From Rhizobium mesoamericanum STM3625 (GTDB lineage Bacteria; Pseudomonadota; Alphaproteobacteria; Rhizobiales; Rhizobiaceae), in contig NZ_HF536773.1 in NCBI RefSeq assembly GCF_000312665.1, positions 1,359,468 through 1,423,467 of the forward strand: a stretch of DNA of 64,000 nt, written 5' to 3'. The position numbers were made by a program, and so were the translations under genes. Below are positions 59,580-64,000 of the stretch, piece by piece. The notes below the pieces were generated by a model. The model saw only the letters and a program-made list of their open reading frames with translations, was not told the DNA's origin and did no database searches. How positions within the stretch are numbered: position 1 is the first letter of the stretch; every line of letters begins with the position of its first letter.

Positions 59580-61322
59580 TCAGCCGACGCTTGCCGCTAG
59601 CTTGTCCCTGTAGGCAAGGGCTGCCGCTGCCGGCATGCTGCTCCAGCCCTGGAGCAGCGAACCGCGCCCCCATGGTGGCGAGAAATATTCAACCGCCCCC
59701 ATCCAGCCTTCCTCCAGGCAGGTCTTCCACCAGCGCAAAAGCGGATAGTCCGCGCCGTCCAGCCCGTAGGCAAGGCGCTGCTCCGCATAGAGCCCCGAAA
59801 GGTAGGGCCAGTCCGAACCATTGTGGTAGCGGTAGGCGAAATAGGATTTCTCGCGCGTGTCCTTGGGACGCTTGAATGGCGGGAAGGCGCAAAGCACGCC
59901 CCAATCGCCGTAGGGTTGCTCACCGTTGTTGCGGCTTTCCAATAGCTCCTGCACTCTGGCGAGCACGATTTTTGCTCTCTCCGGCGAAACCGCCTTGAAG
60001 CGAAGCAACGTAAGGCTGTCCAACGTTACGTGGTCCTCAACGAAGTCATTCTTTGTTCCGTAGTCCGCGTAGGTACCGCTTGGCTGCAGGAGCACCTCAT
60101 CCAGCGAAGCCCGCGCCTTTTGCGCGACTGCAGCCGCCTTGGACGCGACCGACTGGTCGAGCAAGCCGCCATGCTGCGCGATAACATCGAGGGCACCAAC
60201 CCACAGGCCGAGGTCATAAGCAACGTAACCATGGCGGTAGACGTTGTCGGCCCAATCACGATCGTGGCGTGGCTTCACCGGCAACCCGTTTCCGGCCTCG
60301 TCGTACCCGCAATAGCGGTTGAATATCGTCACCACCTTATCCCAATGCAGAGAAAGAGGGGAGCTGTCGCCGGTTGCACGGATATAGTCGCCAATCGTCA
60401 GGATAAAGAAGAGCGGACTGTCGAAGTGGTCGCTCCACCAGTCCCCGGGCCGAAGGTGCTCCTCCTTGATCCGCGGATGCGACTGCCTCACCTTTTCCCA
60501 TTCCTCGGCCTGCGCCGGACCTGTCAGGATGACGCCGCTCGGCGCCTCGCCGTTCGGCTGGATACCACGCGCGAGAAGATCGATCTGCGACCGCACGATG
60601 TGTGGCTCACGGTCAAGCAGTGCCTGGAGCGTCCAATAGCCGTCACGATAGTAGGTTCGTGCAGGCGCGCTATAGGCCTGACCTGCCGCAAGACCTGCAA
60701 AAGCGCCATGCTCATCCTGCCTTATACTGGAAAGCGCCGCATGCAGGCTCTGCGAGATCATACCGCGCATCAGCGGCGCAGCTTCTGGCATCGCGTCGCA
60801 GCGCGCCACATAGCCATTCGCCTCCGCGATCACCCGTGCCTCGTCCAGGTCAAAAGCCGCCTGCGCTTCGTTCATCGTCGCCCCACAGGTCACGAAGATG
60901 CCGTCTGATCGCTGCTCGGCGATCACGACGCCCCACCCGGTGCGGGCAATCCGTCGCTCCCCCTGCCGCTCGATCGATTGGCGCTTTGCAGCACTACCCC
61001 ACCACGCACAACGCCGGGCAGGGGTGAGCGTTCGCAGTCTTGCCCCTTTGAGGAAAAGTGCGGGTGCCGATTGCGCCACATAAAGCCCTCCATCAACCGC
61101 TTCCACACGGTTCGGCCCAAAGGTGAACGGGGCACTCCAGCCAGTGAAGGTGAGATTTGCCAGTTTGCCTGAGCCCCAAAGAGAGAGCTCGATCTTGCCA
61201 TCAGGCCGGCAATCCCCCTGCAGGCGCGGAGCCATGAAAGGTACGAGAACGGGCTTCATGGAACGAAGTTGCCCGTCGCCGAGTGGTATCAGGACCTGTG
61301 GTCTTGCTTGTGGCCCCGTCAT
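59580..61322 (-). CDS. Glycogen-debranching-like (alpha/alpha)6-barrel glycosidase
   Basis: A 580-residue protein with the features of an amylo-alpha-1,6-glucosidase-like six-hairpin glycosidase: YYRDGYWTLQALLDREP near residue 215, GDWWSDHFDSPLFFILTIGDY near 280 and YHNGSDWPYLSGLYAEQRLAYG near 510. The N-terminal 150 residues are beta-rich. No signal peptide. AGGAGGT lies 7 nt before ATG 61322, which overlaps the stop of the ROK kinase gene. Substrate is unknown; relatives act on alpha-linked glucosides, rhamnosides or similar ends. With the GH28 enzyme it could finish degradation of an imported oligosaccharide. Confidence 0.75.
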   Translation of the reverse strand: MTGPQARPQVLIPLGDGQLRSMKPVLVPFMAPRLQGDCRPDGKIELSLWGSGKLANLTFTGWSAPFTFGPNRVEAVDGGLYVAQSAPALFLKGARLRTLTPARRCAWWGSAAKRQSIERQGERRIARTGWGVVIAEQRSDGIFVTCGATMNEAQAAFDLDEARVIAEANGYVARCDAMPEAAPLMRGMISQSLHAALSSIRQDEHGAFAGLAAGQAYSAPARTYYRDGYWTLQALLDREPHIVRSQIDLLARGIQPNGEAPSGVILTGPAQAEEWEKVRQSHPRIKEEHLRPGDWWSDHFDSPLFFILTIGDYIRATGDSSPLSLHWDKVVTIFNRYCGYDEAGNGLPVKPRHDRDWADNVYRHGYVAYDLGLWVGALDVIAQHGGLLDQSVASKAAAVAQKARASLDEVLLQPSGTYADYGTKNDFVEDHVTLDSLTLLRFKAVSPERAKIVLARVQELLESRNNGEQPYGDWGVLCAFPPFKRPKDTREKSYFAYRYHNGSDWPYLSGLYAEQRLAYGLDGADYPLLRWWKTCLEEGWMGAVEYFSPPWGRGSLLQGWSSMPAAAALAYRDKLAASVG

Positions 61323-62320
61323 CGGGCGACCTCCTGTGCAGTACTCTCGATAATCGCCAAATCGCTGAGGCTCAGCATCAGTGCCCCTAGCATACCGGCT
61401 TGCGGGCCAATGCCGGTGGCCTCTATCTGCGCTGCGAATGGCAGCAGTGCGTCCATATGCCGTGCGACAGCCTCGACAAACTCCCGGCGCGAACCAATAC
61501 CGCCGCCCAGCACGATGAGGGCAGGATCGAAAAGAACTTGGACCGAGGCTATGCCAACCGAGGCTGACTTTGCGAGCGTGTCGATGACATCGGCGGCCTC
61601 GCCATCTCCCCTCGCTGCACGTGCAAAGATCTCGCTGACCGGGACGGTACCATCGCCATACAGGCTCCGTACCGCAGGTGAATCGACCTGGTCCTCAAAG
61701 AGACCGGCGCGGACCTTTCGTGCAGTCTGATGCGGATCTGCCCCTAGCGGTAGCAAACCAAGCTCGCCGGCCCGCCCGTGATGACCGCGAAAAAGCGTCC
61801 CTCCCACAACCAACCCCATGCCAACACCGGTTCCGAAGGCAATGAATGCCAGAGAATCTCGATCGCGTCCCTTGCCAAGAGTGGCCTCAGCAAAGGCAGC
61901 GAGGTTCACGTCGTTTTCGACCACGACAGGGCAGGGCAGGCTCTGTGCGAGAAGCGACGCGAGTGGCCGATCGGCCGGAACAGCCAGATGCGGAGAAAGC
62001 GACGCAAGCCCGGTCAACGGCGAAACCGCGCTTGGCACGCCAACAACGACCTTGCGCAATGGACCTCGATCGCGATGTCGCTCCAGCAGAGACAAAACCA
62101 TGCGCGGGATTTGTTTGAGTACCGGAGCTTCGGCACCGTGTTCAGTTGGCTCTTCGGCTGTTGCCAGGATTCTCCCCTGGAGGTCGGCAAGACCGGCAAG
62201 GACCTTGGTGCCGCCGAGGTCAACGCCGACAACGACGCCAGGAACCGCGTTTGCCCCGTCGGCCCGGTGGTTGCGATTTGCCTGTCGCAAGCCTGACGCA
62301 ATGGTTGAAATGTTTGACAA
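61319..62320 (-). CDS. ROK-family sugar kinase
   Basis: 333 residues from a TTG start at 62320, chosen because AAAGGA lies about 5 nt upstream; no ATG is available nearer than the long upstream frame. The phosphate motif GVDLGGTKVLAG is near residue 30, the catalytic Asp in VENDVNLAAFAE near 133, and GHHGRAGELGLLPLGADP near 178. The ROK zinc motif CxCGxxGC is absent. No DNA-binding domain precedes it, so it is a kinase rather than a repressor. It would phosphorylate a sugar released by the adjoining glycosidase, with which it overlaps by 4 bp. Confidence 0.85.
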   Translation of the reverse strand: MSNISTIASGLRQANRNHRADGANAVPGVVVGVDLGGTKVLAGLADLQGRILATAEEPTEHGAEAPVLKQIPRMVLSLLERHRDRGPLRKVVVGVPSAVSPLTGLASLSPHLAVPADRPLASLLAQSLPCPVVVENDVNLAAFAEATLGKGRDRDSLAFIAFGTGVGMGLVVGGTLFRGHHGRAGELGLLPLGADPHQTARKVRAGLFEDQVDSPAVRSLYGDGTVPVSEIFARAARGDGEAADVIDTLAKSASVGIASVQVLFDPALIVLGGGIGSRREFVEAVARHMDALLPFAAQIEATGIGPQAGMLGALMLSLSDLAIIESTAQEVAR

Positions 62321-62342
62321 ACGCAGTCCTTTGCGGTATTTG

Positions 62343-62359
62343 TTCGGCAGGTTGACGAA
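62343..62359. promoter_or_regulatory. 17-bp palindrome, probable ROK operator, copy 3
   Basis: TTCGGC-AGGTT-GACGAA, one mismatch from a perfect repeat, in the divergent region between the ROK kinase and ROK repressor genes, 22 bp before the kinase start and 57 bp before the repressor ATG. Confidence 0.68.
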
Positions 62360-62416
62360 TTTATTATTGCTGCGTCCGTGAACTGTCAACAAGCAGTTTG
62401 AAATCGGCGGACTTTC

Positions 62417-63679
62417 ATGGAAGAAGCAAACCATTCACTGCAACGACGAAGACAGATCCGGCGGGATGGCTCAAACATGGCATTAACCGACAACGCGCCT
62501 CCCGTATTGCGGCAAATCTCCGTCCGTGCCGTCATGGACGTCCTGCTTCACGCTGGTCCCACGTCGCGCGCAGAGCTTTCCAAGATCACCGGCCTTTCCA
62601 AGCAGACGATGTCGGAGGTTATCCGGACATTGGAGGAGGGTGGCTGGGTACGAGAAAAGGGCGTAACCAGCGGGCGTATCGGCCGCACTGCGATAACCTA
62701 TGAAGTCAATGGCGACGCCGGCTATGCCGTCGGAATCGACATGGGCGCGACGACAACACGCATCGTCCTTGGCAATATTGTCGGAAGCGTTGTCGGCGAA
62801 ATAGACTATCCTTCCGACCGCCGCGGCGGCTATCATCTGATCGATCAGACCGAAGCCATGCTTGCGAAGATGCTCGCCGATCTGGGCATTGCCCGGGAGC
62901 TTGTGCTTGCGACCGCAATAGCGACGCCGGGTGTCGTCGATCCAGCCACCGGGGCGCTCTCAATGGCGCCGAATCTGGTTGACATCGCAGGCATCGATAT
63001 CGGCAGGACGCTGAGTGAAAGGCTTGGCTACCCCGTTGTACTGGAAAACGATGTCAACGCGGCCGTCATTGGCGAATCCTGGCTGGGATGTGCGATCGCA
63101 ATCGATACCGTGGCGTTCATATCCCTTGGGACAGGTATCGGACTGGGTGTGCTTCAGGACGGTAAGCTGATGCGCGGCGCAAGCGGAGCCGCCGGCGAAA
63201 TTTCATACATGCCGTTCGGCGCGGACCCCTACGCCGAGGACAGCCTTGAACGCGGCGCTCTCGAATGCGCGATCGCGGCTCAAGGGATCAGTGACCTCTA
63301 TGCTCATTCTGGCGGTCCGACGAATACCTCCGTACGTGACATTCTGTCCCTTGCTGAAAAGAATGACCCGCTCGCAATCGAGGTTGTCGGCAAGGTATCC
63401 GACATCGCGGCACTCCTCGTTGTTTCCGTCAATGCGATCGTTGATCCGAAGACCGTCGTTCTGGGCGGCAGCATCGGTCGCCATCCGCTGATCGTCGAGC
63501 GTGTTCGGCAAGGAATTGGAAAGGCAAGCCGTCGCGCAATCGATGTAAAGGCCAGTGTTCTTGGGGGCCGAGCGACGCTGCTCGGTGCATTGGCCATCGG
63601 CCTTAATCATGTTCACAATCTGCTTTTTTCTCCGCAGACCTTGCCGGAGCAACGGCGCCTTCCTCCGCTGCCGCTCTGA
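62417..63679 (+). CDS. ROK-family transcriptional repressor (NagC/XylR-like)
   Basis: A 420-residue ROK repressor. An N-terminal winged helix covers residues 30-85 (RQISVRAVMDVLLHAGPTSRAEL, KITGLSKQTMSEVIRTLEEGG). The ROK sugar-binding part follows: GIDMGATTTRIVLG, ENDVNAAVIGESW, SLGTGIGLGV and GASGAAGEISYMPFGADPYA. The CxCGxxGC zinc motif is missing, as in the neighbouring kinase. An ATG at 62477 would also leave the winged helix complete. Four palindromes (56281, 56351, 62343, 63876) are its likely operators. It should be relieved by a sugar from the GH28/debranching pathway. Confidence 0.88.
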   Translation: MEEANHSLQRRRQIRRDGSNMALTDNAPPVLRQISVRAVMDVLLHAGPTSRAELSKITGLSKQTMSEVIRTLEEGGWVREKGVTSGRIGRTAITYEVNGDAGYAVGIDMGATTTRIVLGNIVGSVVGEIDYPSDRRGGYHLIDQTEAMLAKMLADLGIARELVLATAIATPGVVDPATGALSMAPNLVDIAGIDIGRTLSERLGYPVVLENDVNAAVIGESWLGCAIAIDTVAFISLGTGIGLGVLQDGKLMRGASGAAGEISYMPFGADPYAEDSLERGALECAIAAQGISDLYAHSGGPTNTSVRDILSLAEKNDPLAIEVVGKVSDIAALLVVSVNAIVDPKTVVLGGSIGRHPLIVERVRQGIGKASRRAIDVKASVLGGRATLLGALAIGLNHVHNLLFSPQTLPEQRRLPPLPL

Positions 63680-63993
63680 CTTGGCATGCGAAGGACGGTT
63701 TCGGCGATTTCCAGCGGCGAGGGGAGGGATCGAGGCGGCGCCTAAAGCACCTGACGTAAATGCTGTGGAATCCGTTGCATCAACAATAGGTACGAGCCTG
63801 CCAGGCAGGGTCAATGTGCGATGTTCCTGCATGCGCCCGCGCGAAAGCCTCTGGTCGACGCTGGAGAAAATTACGTTCGTCATCTTGACGAACTAATTGC
63901 TTCCACGCAAACTGCGGCTGCTAAAAGAGTGGCATCCGACAGATCAACGTGCCTCTGGTTGCCTCAAGATGTCTGCGTCGAAGGAATAGGTTC
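63680..63993. other. Gap at the right edge
   Basis: No gene was recognised in these 314 bp apart from an operator at 63876-63892. A minus-strand frame starting at 63883 runs far into the ROK gene in the opposite sense and has no family pattern, so it is taken as a shadow. Confidence 0.5.
63876..63892. promoter_or_regulatory. 17-bp palindrome, probable ROK operator, copy 4
   Basis: TTCGTC-ATCTT-GACGAA is a perfect inverted repeat, and ACTAATT follows as in copy 1. It lies 101 bp before an ATG at 63994, suggesting that the next gene beyond the window belongs to the same regulon. Confidence 0.7.
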
Positions 63994-64000
63994 ATGGCCG
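63994..64000 (+). CDS. Possible start of the next gene
   Basis: ATGGCCG at the very end has AAGGA (63981-63985) 8 nt upstream. Only two codons are visible, so no product can be named. Confidence 0.3.

Noticed and set aside
60030..60908. A 292-codon plus-strand frame opposite the debranching-like gene.
   Set aside because: Mirror frame without motifs; the minus strand is supported by family sequence and a strong ribosome site.
61319..62320. ROK protein at 61319-62320 as a second repressor.
   Set aside because: It lacks the N-terminal winged helix found in the neighbouring ROK repressor and fits a sugar kinase.
63203..63883. A 226-codon minus-strand frame at the right edge that starts beside operator copy 4.
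   Set aside because: Most of it lies opposite the ROK repressor gene and shows no family pattern; only the first 60 codons are in free DNA.
1..64000. CRISPR array, tRNA or rRNA genes, prophage or integrative element.
   Set aside because: No regularly spaced repeats, no tRNA-like cloverleaf or rRNA segment, and no integrase, terminase or transposase gene were recognised on reading both strands.

Overview
The window looks like part of a rhizobial replicon, most likely Sinorhizobium/Ensifer. The strongest clue is the left 14.5 kb, which carries the galactoglucan (exopolysaccharide II) genes in the known S. meliloti order: wgdA (expD1, cut by the window edge), wggR (expG), wgcA (expC), then wgaA-wgaJ (expA1-expA10). 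The rest of the window is also typical of such replicons: sugar and betaine-type ABC transporters, glycosidases, sugar dehydrogenases, and regulators next to the genes they probably control. In S. meliloti both the exp cluster and a methylmalonyl-CoA mutase gene (bhbA) lie on the megaplasmid pSymB, so a chromid or megaplasmid is a reasonable inference; nothing here proves it (no replication genes are seen). No tRNA, rRNA, CRISPR array or intact insertion sequence was recognised.

Layout. 1-14.5 kb: galactoglucan synthesis and export, with two matching 17-bp palindromes that fit WggR (ExpG) sites. 14.5-16.5 kb: a GGDEF protein with a degenerate catalytic motif, and a decayed TacA/TacT-type toxin-antitoxin pair. 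16.7-23.8 kb: an arabinoside locus made of a winged-helix regulator, a GH51 arabinofuranosidase, a possible 48-aa leader ORF and a complete sugar ABC transporter. A 12-bp motif recurs in its three control regions. 23.9-39.7 kb: a locus that appears to be run by an RpiR/SIS regulator. It has a leftward operon (RidA, RpiR, SDR, GH20 hexosaminidase, M81 metallopeptidase), a rightward operon (NTF2-like protein, second M81 enzyme, D-threonine-aldolase-like PLP enzyme) and a leftward Gfo/Idh-ABC transporter operon. AT-rich near-palindromes occur in front of these operons. A SetA-like MFS gene lies at its left edge.

39.9-42.1 kb: methylmalonyl-CoA mutase. 42.4-53.3 kb: a quaternary-amine-type locus with a LysR regulator, an OpuAC-type binding protein, permease and ATPase, an aldehyde dehydrogenase, a GlxA/GbdR-type regulator, a GMC (choline-dehydrogenase-like) oxidoreductase, a flavin reductase fused to a winged-helix domain, and a luciferase-like monooxygenase. 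53.8-64 kb: a second oligosaccharide locus with a D-2-hydroxyacid dehydrogenase, a cytoplasmic GH28 enzyme, a binding protein plus two permeases without an ATPase, a debranching-like glycosidase, a ROK sugar kinase and a ROK repressor. Four copies of a 17-bp palindrome (TTCGTC-N5-GACGAA) sit in its control regions and just before the right edge, so the regulon probably continues beyond the window.

In each catabolic block the expected flow is periplasmic capture, ABC import, cytoplasmic cleavage or oxidation, and repression by a local substrate-sensing regulator. The least explained block is the RpiR-GH20-M81-PLP enzyme locus. It lacks the usual N-acetylglucosamine genes and combines enzymes for amino sugars with enzymes for unusual or D-amino-acid compounds.
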